Shown here: positions 25,801 to 33,002 of the stretch, piece by piece
How positions within the stretch are numbered: the first letter of the stretch is position 1
How the letters are laid out: each line of letters begins with the position of its first letter
DNA from: Antedon mediterranea
Taxonomy: Eukaryota; Echinodermata; Crinoidea; Comatulida; Antedonidae
NCBI RefSeq assembly: GCF_964355755.1
Contig: NC_092675.1
Span: 19,236,912 to 19,300,911 of the forward strand
DNA: 64,000 nucleotides
Reading direction: 5' to 3'
The notes under the pieces: model-generated
The model's input: only the letters and a program-made list of their open reading frames with translations
Databases searched by the model: none
Told to the model about the DNA's origin: nothing
Translations under genes and position numbers: made by a program

Positions 25801-26185
25801 ATGATGATATTAAAATGTAAAGGCTGATAATGATAATGATCCAAGTTCTGATGAGGAAAATGAACACAAATATTTACAATGGGACATTTAAACAAATCCA
25901 TCACCATAATTACTATAAGCAAGCTAACAATCATAAATAAGAAGTAAATAATCTTGTTATCCTTACCAAGGCCTACATGTTGAATTTGTTCGGACGACTC
26001 ATCAAATGTTGTCATAGTGTGTATATCATTACGCGACACAAAAACACCATTACATTTTATTAATATTTCGTGTGTAGGAGTAGCTTTACATTCAATTCTT
26101 CCTGGCTTGTTCTTTACTATAAAAACATCTTGGGGTTGCTGCGTAAAAACTGGTTTCGGGGGCGTGGCTACTACTGTTGGTGTTA
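1731..26185 (-). CDS. unc5: UNC5-type netrin receptor, partial gene (seven exons, ectodomain plus transmembrane segment)
   Basis: UNC5 proteins are single-pass receptors for netrin that mediate axon repulsion and dependence-receptor signalling. Joining the seven minus-strand exons listed separately (26185-25967, 23351-23238, 21407-21132, 13754-13587, 7317-7156, 6047-5961, 1880-1731) gives one open frame of about 392 residues. It has the diagnostic UNC5 order: Ig, Ig, TSP1, TSP1, linker, transmembrane helix. YWCQC in Ig1 and NYTCVAKN in Ig2 are characteristic of the family. All junctions are phase 1, and the introns are about 4.1, 1.1, 6.3, 7.4, 1.8 and 2.6 kb. The signal-peptide exon was not found upstream, and the intracellular ZU5, UPA and death domains must lie at coordinates below 1. 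There are no stops or frameshifts, so the gene appears intact. The family call is very secure. Which vertebrate paralogue it matches cannot be asked, because invertebrates usually have a single gene. Confidence 0.96.
1884..5960 (-). other. unc5 intron (about 4.1 kb)
   Basis: This intron separates the linker and transmembrane exons. It is AT-rich with no coding signal. Apart from a short repeat relic at about 2930-3040 I see nothing that can be named; the small open frames here have no splice support. Confidence 0.7.
2930..3040 (+). mobile_element. Truncated relative of the TTAA-flanked element at 31137-31457
   Basis: The run aactttattaaacctacaa, followed by aaaataagctatttaaagt and a T-rich stretch ending in TTTTTGGGG, parallels 31370-31447 base for base with scattered differences. 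Only the 3' part of the element is present and no terminal duplication is visible. Confidence 0.6.
5961..6047 (-). CDS. unc5: unc5 exon: extracellular juxtamembrane linker
   Basis: This 87-nt exon (29 codons, phase 1/1) has acceptor gttttctttctag and donor gtgagg. It encodes a Pro/Ser/Thr-rich linker (SGTEPTPSPAILPNPDQ, then LGDSS) between TSP1 repeat 2 and the membrane helix. No family motif is visible, so it rests on position, clean splice sites and frame continuity. Because it is short and symmetric, skipping it would shorten the stalk without shifting the frame. A plus-strand open frame over the same bases is a shadow. Confidence 0.85.
6048..7155 (-). other. unc5 intron (about 1.1 kb)
   Basis: This intron lies between the linker exon and TSP1 repeat 2. 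It contains the dispersed repeat at 6190-6360; the rest is unremarkable AT-rich sequence. Confidence 0.7.
6190..6360 (+). repeat. Dispersed repeat, copy 1
   Basis: The segment from ttgggctggcctaattatgt through gaatgtgtttttgatgg to a final agacttgactgcatta closely parallels 13862-14040 in another unc5 intron, in the same orientation. No tRNA boxes or terminal inverted repeats are evident. The family is unknown. Confidence 0.65.
7156..7317 (-). CDS. unc5: unc5 exon: thrombospondin type-1 repeat 2
   Basis: This 162-nt exon (54 codons, phase 1/1) has acceptor tcttcttttgtacag and donor gttagg. The donor lacks the usual A at +3 but keeps GT. The exon encodes VNGMWTSWSTWSSC, a WxxWxxW C-mannosylation motif, then HMRTRSCSSPAPAHGGAGCD and SNCVGDYCQG. 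The order of cysteines and the PAPxxGGxxC loop match the second TSR of UNC5. Two overlapping frames are open here, but only this one gives the TSR and the correct phase. The call is secure. Confidence 0.95.
9474..9748 (+). mobile_element. tRNA-derived SINE ending in (ATT)n, copy 1
   Basis: This copy shares its organisation and long stretches with 30221-30519. It has a degenerate tRNA-like head (gattatgagattg, then aagtccaacgttcg as a B-box relic). A central block follows, with gcctctgtctctctacccag and then gtgtacaaatgggt. The 3' part has aactggggtaataatgtgaa and ends in an ATT-repeat tail. Target site duplications were not clear. Confidence 0.75.
11601..12226. mobile_element. TTAA-flanked DNA transposon or MITE (626 bp)
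   Basis: TTAA lies at 11597-11600 and again at 12227-12230. The left end AGACCCCTTCCCTGCA and the right end read inward, AGCCCCATTCCCTACG, form imperfect terminal inverted repeats followed by T-runs. TTAA duplications are typical of piggyBac and Kolobok elements. The interior is relatively CpG-rich (cgcggcgatcgacc, tagcgggccgctata) and has no open frame of length, so it is non-autonomous. Confidence 0.75.
13587..13754 (-). CDS. unc5: unc5 exon: thrombospondin type-1 repeat 1
   Basis: This 168-nt exon (56 codons, phase 1/1) has acceptor aattaatgttttgcag and donor gtaaaa. It begins EDGGWSEWTQWTKC, a WxxWxxW motif that is the classical C-mannosylation site of thrombospondin repeats, and continues with SRTRTCTNPKP and KKCVGQSTETQTCTSTCS. 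It contains the six cysteines of the TSR fold. The position used for O-fucosylation in many TSRs is replaced (CNSEC), so that modification is not expected here. RTRTCTNP followed by a C-x-G motif matches vertebrate UNC5 repeat 1 closely. Confidence 0.96.
13862..14040 (+). repeat. Dispersed repeat, copy 2
   Basis: This is a diverged copy of 6190-6360. The shared landmarks are gggctggcctaa, tatgtctggtt, ttctggtatt, gaatgtgttttt and a final acagttgaatgtatt. It lies in the same orientation. Confidence 0.65.
14233..14260. repeat. 28-bp palindrome
   Basis: AAACATCTGTTTA and its reverse complement TAAACAGATGTTT flank a 2-base centre and could fold into a short hairpin. It includes CATCTG/CAGATG E-box-like hexamers. 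Function is unknown. Confidence 0.6.
14490..15563. mobile_element. Fold-back DNA element (about 1.07 kb)
   Basis: The left terminus GACCCATTTACACTTCA and the right terminus read inward, GACCCCATTTACACTTCA, are inverted repeats. Both are followed by GC-rich blocks with GCCGGC and GGCCTCGGGC. Nested inside is a second inverted repeat: about 14905-14967 (tgacaaacaatgccgtgcaa, then ataacatagcgttttcag) pairs with about 15180-15240. No transposase frame is seen; the open frames inside are GC-rich shadows. No clear target site duplication could be assigned. Confidence 0.75.
15925..16140 (+). mobile_element. tRNA-derived SINE
   Basis: A tRNA-like head has an A box in GTAGCTTAGTGGTTACGATC and a B box in GGTTCAAATCAC. 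Spacing and overall fold signals suggest a SINE head, because a body follows rather than a tRNA 3' end. The B box carries mismatches, and there is no proper acceptor-stem pairing, so this is not called a tRNA gene. The 3' boundary is approximate. Confidence 0.65.
16724..17497. mobile_element. Harbinger-type MITE with TAA duplication (774 bp)
   Basis: The ends are GGGTATGTTCAGACTCACGG at the left and its reverse complement at the right (to 17497), with the match continuing inward (AGTTAC-GTGGAGTTAT). TAA flanks both sides (16721-16723, 17498-17500). A 3-bp TWA duplication with GGG-starting termini is typical of PIF/Harbinger. The interior has one 84-codon open frame without recognised domains, so it is probably non-autonomous. 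Confidence 0.85.
18699..18983 (+). repeat. Tandem duplication of about 140 bp (two copies, 146-bp offset)
   Basis: The copy at 18699-18840 is repeated from 18845 with only a few differences (for example aatatttaat versus aatttttaat, and cctttgatag versus ccttggatag). Both contain gcaagctacctaatctgctt. This is a recent local duplication within the intron. Confidence 0.92.
19618..19796. mobile_element. MITE with TTA duplication (179 bp)
   Basis: The left end AGCTTGGTTCCCACTAG and the right end read inward AGCGTGGTTCCCACTAG are inverted repeats. The arms pair further inward (cgcaaggacgtaa and gcgttgcgtt). TTA occurs at 19615-19617 and 19797-19799. A related left end (agcttagttcacacaaggac) is seen at about 19427, so a second damaged relative lies next to it. 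Confidence 0.85.
20681..20760 (+). repeat. (TATC)n followed by a GC-rich repeat block
   Basis: A short TATC run is followed by ttcggctgcggagcaggcga and then ttacaagacttttccaag. The abrupt change from simple repeat to a GC-rich block suggests a fragment of a dispersed repeat. The family is unknown. Confidence 0.45.
21132..21407 (-). CDS. unc5: unc5 exon: complete Ig-like C2 domain 2
   Basis: This 276-nt exon (92 codons, phase 1/1) has acceptor ataatattttag and donor gtaaat. It carries the whole second Ig domain: a YLRRPF start, first cysteine in GQLFCTPPDGVP, the core tryptophan in VYWEKDGE, and the second cysteine in NTGNYTCVAKNVAAKRT. YLR-x-F, the PPxGVP turn and YTCVAKN are strongly conserved among UNC5 receptors. 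The exon ends in SVTVYG, where vertebrate UNC5 has VIVYV just before the first thrombospondin repeat. NYT is a potential N-glycosylation sequon. Confidence 0.96.
21408..23237 (-). other. unc5 intron (about 1.8 kb)
   Basis: This intron lies between the second Ig1 exon and Ig2. It is AT-rich and I see nothing else in it. Confidence 0.7.
23238..23351 (-). CDS. unc5: unc5 exon: C-terminal part of Ig-like domain 1
   Basis: This 114-nt exon (38 codons, phase 1/1) has acceptor ttgtttctttcag and donor gtaagt. It encodes the end of Ig1, with the hallmark FQDYWCQCVALG followed by SRKAFIQVA. The two cysteines complete the Ig1 four-cysteine set. The loop before YWCQC (IEKAVVEAQ) differs from vertebrates, as expected for an invertebrate orthologue. 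The exon was too short to stand out as an open frame, but both splice sites and phases agree with the flanking exons. Confidence 0.94.
24366..24520. mobile_element. MITE with TA duplication (155 bp)
   Basis: AAGCTCTGTCTACACTA at the left pairs with its reverse complement at the right. The arms continue through aaactagtttgacaaaaaaa. TA flanks both ends (24364-24365, 24521-24522), as expected for Tc1/mariner-mobilised MITEs. There is no coding capacity. Confidence 0.9.
24556..24736. mobile_element. Long palindromic MITE (181 bp)
   Basis: AAGGTTTATTGCAAAT at the left pairs with the right end (rev. comp. of atttgcgataaacctt). An inner arm, GCAATAGCGCCACCA with ggaagggttttgg, pairs with tggtggcgctattg and ccaaaaccttcc. 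Nearly the whole element could form one hairpin with a short AT loop. Confidence 0.88.
25967..26185 (-). CDS. unc5: unc5 exon: N-terminal part of Ig-like domain 1
   Basis: This 219-nt exon (73 codons, phase 1 at both ends) follows a good acceptor, ctatttttcag, and ends at donor gtaagg. It begins with a Thr/Pro-rich stretch (TPTVVATPPKP) and then the first strands of Ig1, including DVFIVKNKPGRIECKA and ILIKCNG. The two cysteines (IEC and IKC) match the first pair of the four-cysteine Ig1 of UNC5, whose partners lie in the WCQC of the next exon. VKNKP followed by a Cys-Lys-Ala is close to the vertebrate sequence. Vertebrate exon 1 ends just before this block, so the missing signal peptide should be on a separate exon at higher coordinates. 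Confidence 0.94.
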
Positions 26186-27073
26186 CTGAAAAATAGAAAA
26201 ATTGAATATTTTTATTAAATGAAATTACTATAAAAATACAATTATTAGCTTTTACACATGTATCAAATGGAAGGTTAACATGGTGCACTATCAATTCGAG
26301 TACCAGAAAAAACAAGAAATCTGTAATAACAGCCTGTCCTCCTTGTCTCTGACCATTTCAACAGTTGGTATTCTAACCAATCACCATTTTGAAAACTGTA
26401 TGTTTTCATAGGCAACTTGATGGCTCTACATCTTTCAGCATTTGACTTGGTCAAGCTTGCATTGCTTTGAATAAGGAATTATGTTTATGATTTGCTTAAA
26501 ACATTGTTTTAATAGTAAGGGTTAGGTTTAATGGAGTGATATCCTAACAAAAGGCTTCAGTATTTTAAAGTTCAAGGATACAACCTTAACAATGTTTGGT
26601 AAAAATGAATGCCATCTTCTCTGTACATTTCGTTATGTTTGGTATATAAAGTCAGGGACAGGTTATACTGTTAACTTTGATCAGGTAAACATATAAAATG
26701 ATACTGATAATGATTAGGTATATTCTATAGTTTTTCTAAACAATTAAGTTAAGTCTAATTGTATTTTATAGTGCTTATATTTAACATATTTATGTGTAAT
26801 TTTGGGCAAAAGAAGAAAGCTTACAGAATATTGTATTTTTTTGTAAACTTCAATATTAATCTCGTAGAGTACCATTTCATTTACTTGATTCTATGTAGAA
26901 CTTTTATGTAGTGTAATTATTATTCTAAACTTTATTGAATGTAAATTTACAATAAATTACTGGAAAAATAAAATATTTGTTATAGACACACACACACACA
27001 CATCGTAAAACAGCTGAAATCAACACTATCAAATTGAATGATTAAGGAGACATCTAGTATCGCTGAAAGCCTT

Positions 27074-27125
27074 TGCCGATGGGCCTAGGCATCCAAGCCT
27101 ATATTCGCCGAAGGGCCTAGGTATC
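27074..27125 (+). repeat. Short direct repeat with GCCTAGG core
   Basis: gccgatgggcctaggcatc is followed about 33 bp later by gccgaagggcctaggtatc. This is a two-copy local repeat of unknown meaning. Confidence 0.6.
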
Positions 27126-30100
27126 AGAGTCATGATGTCATGTTAGGCTGCATTCTAAAACCAATATAGAGAACATTAATTTCGTTCAACCTTTTACTTT
27201 TAACGAAGACAAATATGGCAGCTATTATTTATGAATACTGTAGATCATAAATTATATGCCTTTTAATTATTATTTATTAAAAGTTATGATTTAATAAATT
27301 TTCATTATACTTCAATTTTAATACCGACAAATTGATTATTTATGATAAATAAGATGTTTGTGACTATGCTGTAATTGAGTCAAATTAATTTTCTATCATA
27401 CCTGAATTATGATGTAGCTATCCTGTAGTCCGGAAGAAATATTTAAAATTACAATATGAATATCGTCATAACAACACAGTGCCTAAAGCACCTGTAAAGC
27501 ATAATAATTAATAATATATATAAATTTAGAAGATTGAAAACAATTTTTATTGAATTAAAAAGTAGGGTTTTAATCAGAATATCTTGTAAGTAATTAAATC
27601 ATTTTTTTAAATTTCTAATAATATAAATTTTGATGTAATTTTGCAATACATGTAAGGCTGAATAAAAGATCCAAATTGGTGTAAATAGATGTTAAACTCC
27701 AGTGGCATTCACCTTAGGATTATGTAGGGCTTTGTGAATTGGTTGTAAATTGGATTAAAGAGATTTAAACAAATCCCTAAACTAATACAAGTTGAGTAAT
27801 AACCTTTATATTGATCATCACTTTATAAAATTATCAAAATAGATATCAATTGGTAATTGTTTATTATAATCAAATTCAATATTACTATTAAGACAATATG
27901 AATGGATAAAGAATACATTTATATAGCTTCCCTATTTATAGCATGAAAGAATACTATGCATTTTCTATTTATGATCACAATAAAACTTTGTATCATAATA
28001 ATGGCTGGACGAAATAAAAACCAGTAGGAGAGAACAATCTCCCACAACCATAACAGCATCCATGGTAAATATCTGTAATATACTGTAGTCCTAATCATAA
28101 TAATACTGAATATACTTGATACTTTTCAATTTATACCTTACAATGTATTAATCAATATTTAGGGACTTAAACCTACTTTAAACAATCCCATATAAAAACA
28201 CCATCAACGCTTGAGGCAACATTATATTGATTACAGTATACACGGGTACATACCCTGTAGCTATTTTCATGTTTTGAATTTTACTGTACATTTTAAAAGG
28301 TAATGAAAATAGAAATTAGCTTTGATGTTCACCGACTTATTGCATTTTGCAGGTAAGATTAATCAACAATATTAATATCGAAACTATGAATAAGGATTAA
28401 AAACAAAAACAAAATTAATAAAAATCTATTTTGAATGTATTAATTCTCCAGAAAACACATAATTAACCCAAAAATTTACACTACGATATCAAGTAACTAC
28501 CAGTAGATTTTGAAACAGAATGAGCACTTTGAAACAAATCAACCGTAGTATATTATACTTATTATTAAGAATTTATTTAATATATTTTGCGGATTATATA
28601 TAAAGCGTACTTCAATAGATAGTTTATAAATGATGGATAGATTTGTGGCGAGTAATAGATTATTTACTGGCTTGTATAATGTAGTTAATATTCTTTCAGC
28701 TCAAAGTTACTTTGTCCATCTAATACATCAAAATAAGCTCACCACTTGTCAAGCAAATTTGTCATCTCGTTCTAATCAGTTTCGAGTCTCTTCTTTCCGT
28801 TTCCGTTACTAAAAATCATTCTCAAAAATGGTTTGTCCAATTATGCAGATTTTGTACGTCTTTATTTCCAAACAAAAGGACTTAATTTCTAAAAATAGTT
28901 TATCCAATTAGTGATACTATGATGGTAAGTAAGTAAAAGGTCTTTCATGTATATGATGTTTGTTAAATGTTAAGATTCCAATTAACAGAATGATAAAAGT
29001 GATAAACAACAGTGCTTACAATTTGTCTAGGGAGTCACCAAAGGATACAGTTGTAATACAGATTATTTGTATACATAAAATTGTTCAAGTTGTTGTTTTC
29101 TCATAAAGGTATCAAAGTACACAGTTTGAGTGGAAGCTTTTACACAATACTTATCATCTACTTACATAAAAGGCCAACCCAATATTTAACTAAATTTTCT
29201 ATTGTTCTAAGTAAGTTTTGGCGCCATGCGCACATTATATGATTACGCACACTGTTATAGATAAAAGGCGATATTCCTCTCTTAAGTATTAGGTCTTTAG
29301 TATAGTCCATAGAGGGCAGTATTTATATGCGATAGACAGTAAAAGAACCAAGCATAAAAATCTTAGATATCAATTATTATCGAGTATATTGTAATGTAAT
29401 CATTTTTTTTTCAACAATTCTTTGACTGTTGACCTATAGTCCTAATAATGATTTAGTCCACAAACAATCGTTGATTTAAGTGGTTTTTTGACGCACAAAA
29501 TGGTTATTTGGCATTTCTGTAGCAGAAACAGGACATATGACATCACAGTAAATTTCATAAAGCAATTGTGAAAGCAATAAATCTGCACAAACTACCAATT
29601 TGTAGCACAAACACAATAAAATGATAAAAAGTAATAAAGAATTTCAAGAAGATAAAGAGATGTTTTTAAATGATTAAAGCGAATTGTATCATTATATTTT
29701 TTCTCGTAATCGTATGGTCAATGCGCTATGACTCAGTATGAGTAACACTTTTAAAGTTCTTTCTCCGTTGGGAATTGTTCCAAGTTCGATGAAATGGCAT
29801 CCACTGATGAAACGATATCCCATGATCAGTGAAGCATGGTTCTTGAAACTCAACGTGGAAGAGGCTACAATGGCTTTTAGAAGATAACATTACTACACCC
29901 TTGAGAACATTCAGCGACTTTGGTTCGAATCTATGGATAAGTTTCCATTGAAGGGACTTAGTCAGGTTTCAAGGTGGTGTTAATAGCTCACAAGATGACA
30001 AATGCATTTTCTAGCATTACATATTCTTCAGATGTGTTTACATTAATAATTGTTGGAATAGCACACTTAATTGAAGATAGAATCTGTTGGCCTAATCTTT

Positions 30101-30220
30101 TGCCAATCCTTGCGCAACCAAGCAATTTGTTGTGTGTTTGTAGTTTCGTTTGCAAAAATTTATAAAAAATGAATGATGAATATTATTAAAAATTTGATAA
30201 ACAGTTCTTAAACTATAGAA

Positions 30221-30519
30221 AGGGCGTGTGGCACAGTGTGTTGGACATTAGACTATTGATTGTGAGATTGTGAATTTGAATCCAACGCTCGTTGCATTGC
30301 TTGTACTCAGACTGCTTGTACTCTTTACTTACTTTGCCTCTCTCCATCCAGGGGTACATACTGTATGGGTACCTAATCAAAACTGATTACTGGCTGCAAC
30401 ATTATGGAAGTACATTTCCAGACTTATTTGATCAAAAAATGACTGGGGTAATAATGTGAAGAGCAGAGGCTTTGTGCATTAAGAACTATAGTATAAGATC
30501 AACATATTATTATTATTAC
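30221..30519 (+). mobile_element. tRNA-derived SINE ending in (ATT)n, copy 2
   Basis: This is the better-preserved member of the family at 9474-9748. It has a tRNA-like head (gtggcacagtgtgttggac; gaatttgaatccaacgc). The shared middle block is gcctctctccatccaggggt with tgtatgggtacc. The shared 3' block is gactggggtaataatgtgaa, and it ends in a TATT-repeat tail. Confidence 0.8.
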
Positions 30520-31136
30520 TAATTCTTCTATGACTTAAATATACCCCTTTAAGTACTGTATATACACACATGTATTTAATTGTAGTTTTACCTACACTGA
30601 TGAAAACAATATTGCTTAACCTTGCCTTATTATCAATATTTATGAGTTCACTCTTTAGATAAAACTACAAAATTGAAATGAAATTGAAGTTCAAAATCCA
30701 GCCAAGTCAAGGTTAGTACGGCAAGCCAATCCTGACAAAGATTGTTTTTTCTGATCAACAAATTGTAGACACATTTCACAGATGATGAAAAACTCAGCAC
30801 CACAAAGGCAAATACTGTGAAACAATCATCTGATTTATGATCCACAGTTCAATTACCTTTCAAAAATAAAAGTTCAATGTTTGCCCTTTTCTTATTTCTT
30901 GATCCTTATTGTCAAATTATCTTATATATTAACTTATATTTCATTTTGCCATATTGTGGATTAGAGGTAGGCGGGTTATAACTGAGCTTAGGAAGTATAC
31001 CCCTACCCTGAACATGCATAGTTAAAATGCAATTATGATCACAAAACTTTATTATATAATTATCACATCCAGGATTTACATTTCGGTGTTTTTTTCATCA
31101 TTTATAATTGCATGTTGTTCTCTTAAAGATGTATTG

Positions 31137-31457
31137 TCCCGCTGAAAATATTTTTTTACATTTTGTTTGTTGCATATGCCATTTTAATGTCACATAATAG
31201 TTATCCACTTTGACCAAAAAAATTGGATCTAAAAAAAAATATTTACCTTAAAAAACTGTAATTTAAAGCAAAAAATGGCTAAATTAGCTGCCAGCCAATG
31301 GATTTTTAGTTGAATTTAACCATTTATTATGTTATTTTATAAGTAAAAACATTTTTTCTACAGAAGTGATTAACTTTATTAAAACTACAAAATAACCTAT
31401 TCAAAGTCTGATTTAAATAATCTTCATTTTTCATGTTTTTTGGGGGACAATACATCT
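31137..31457. mobile_element. TTAA-flanked MITE (321 bp)
   Basis: TTAA lies at 31133-31136 and 31458-31461. The left end AGATGTATTGTCCCGC and the right end read inward AGATGTATTGTCCCCC are inverted repeats. There is no coding frame. The duplication type points to piggyBac or Kolobok mobilisation. A truncated relative lies at about 2930-3040. Confidence 0.88.
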
Positions 31458-31722
31458 TTAATATTTCATTATTTTTTAACTATGCAACTGTTTAGTTTTA
31501 TTGTTCATTTTATATTCTTTTATATATTTTGTTTGTGTTACTACTGCTTTGTTATTGTTAGAGCATTCACAGATAGTGTAATCATATTACAGACATAAAT
31601 AATTGAAACTTTCATTTTGTAAAATTTATTAATATAATAAACTGAATTTTAAATAATTATTATTAAACAAATATTTTGTAGTGCTAAAAAATGGAAAAAC
31701 TTATTTTAAATACCAAAATATT

Positions 31723-31895
31723 AAAATTATATATATTGGTAATAAGTCTCAAATTATAATTTATATATATTGGTGAAAGTCTTAAATTATATATATTGGT
31801 GAAAGTCTCAAATTATATATATTGGTGAAAGTCTCAAATTATATATATTGGTGAAAGTCTCAAATATATATATTGGTGAAAGTCTTAAATTGTAT
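31723..31895 (+). repeat. Minisatellite, about 26-bp unit, six to seven copies
   Basis: The unit is approximately ttatatatattggtgaaagt followed by ctcaaa. The central four copies are nearly identical and the edge copies are more diverged. Confidence 0.92.
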
Positions 31896-32968
31896 ATAAT
31901 TATTGTACAACAATTCTGTAATAGTAATTTACTACTGATACTGCAATTAATTGTATTTTGAAATAGTTGAAACATCAAACTTTGACTTAAATTAGTATTT
32001 CTATATTTTTTTAATAATATTTTGAATGAATAACTGAACTAAAAATAATTGTTATTTTGTTTTTCCTTCAGTATACCACCTGTGATATTATAACTTTGAA
32101 GAATTGAAAAGTTATGCTTTATTCTCCATGTGTAGGCATCTTATTAATAATCATGTTGTAATCATACGCCACTGTATTATTACTTGTAACAGTAGCATCA
32201 ATACCTCATTACCAAAATGTACTTTACATAATGTTATTGTTTGAAAGAATAGCAATACACATTATAATTTGAAATAATATAACGACTTTGATACACAATC
32301 ATATAAAGTTTCACTATACATCCCATGGCACTTTATCTTGTCAGAGAAACTCTACAATGCCCGACATAAAGACCGAGATCAAAGTCTGACATTGTAAAGA
32401 AAAAACAATACTATAAACTACAATGCTATGTTTTATTGCAGGGAAGATCGTCGGATAGATAAAAATTGTAAAACGATATCCAAATAAAACGTCTGTCATT
32501 GTTAACACCATCTGTTACGAGAAAATAAAAATGAGCCTTACATAGCATCCGGATGCGAGCATCAGCTCCGACGCACCTTATTGTTCGGTTGGTCATATTT
32601 CATTTTTGTAAAAAATAATCCTCAATGTCCCGTGGGCTGAGACGAAATAATGTAGGCATAGCATTCTAATGGTGTTTGTCTGTTCGTTGTGTAATTCAAT
32701 TGCGATTAAATTACTATTTTAATATTGAGTTTGTTTTATTTTCATCAAGTGGAGAATAACAAAAGAATTGCAACACATAAAATCTTACAAGAAAAAAAAA
32801 TACGTTTAGTGATTAAGCACTCCATCAGCAAGATAGTGATAGTAGCAAAGAGGATGCCATAAATCTCAATGTTTTATTTCTGTTTTTGTATACAAAGAAC
32901 AAAAACCACACAAGAATTCACAGAAATTTCTGAATGTATAAGAATTTTCAAACAATGGATACTTAAAA

Positions 32969-33002
32969 CATGGAGGGAAAAAAAATTATTTTTTCCTCCA
33001 TG
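32969..33002. repeat. 34-bp hairpin with CATGGAGG ends
   Basis: CATGGAGGG plus an A-run pairs with a T-run plus CCTCCATG, giving a near-perfect stem. The same CATGGAGG...CCTCCATG ends occur in the palindrome at 47096-47117. Confidence 0.8.

Larger units (their letters stand above)
23352..25966 (-). other. unc5 intron (about 2.6 kb)
   Basis: This intron splits Ig1. It contains two adjacent inverted-repeat elements (24366-24520 and 24556-24736). GATAAT-rich simple sequence lies at about 25685-25830. No other feature is supported. Confidence 0.7.
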
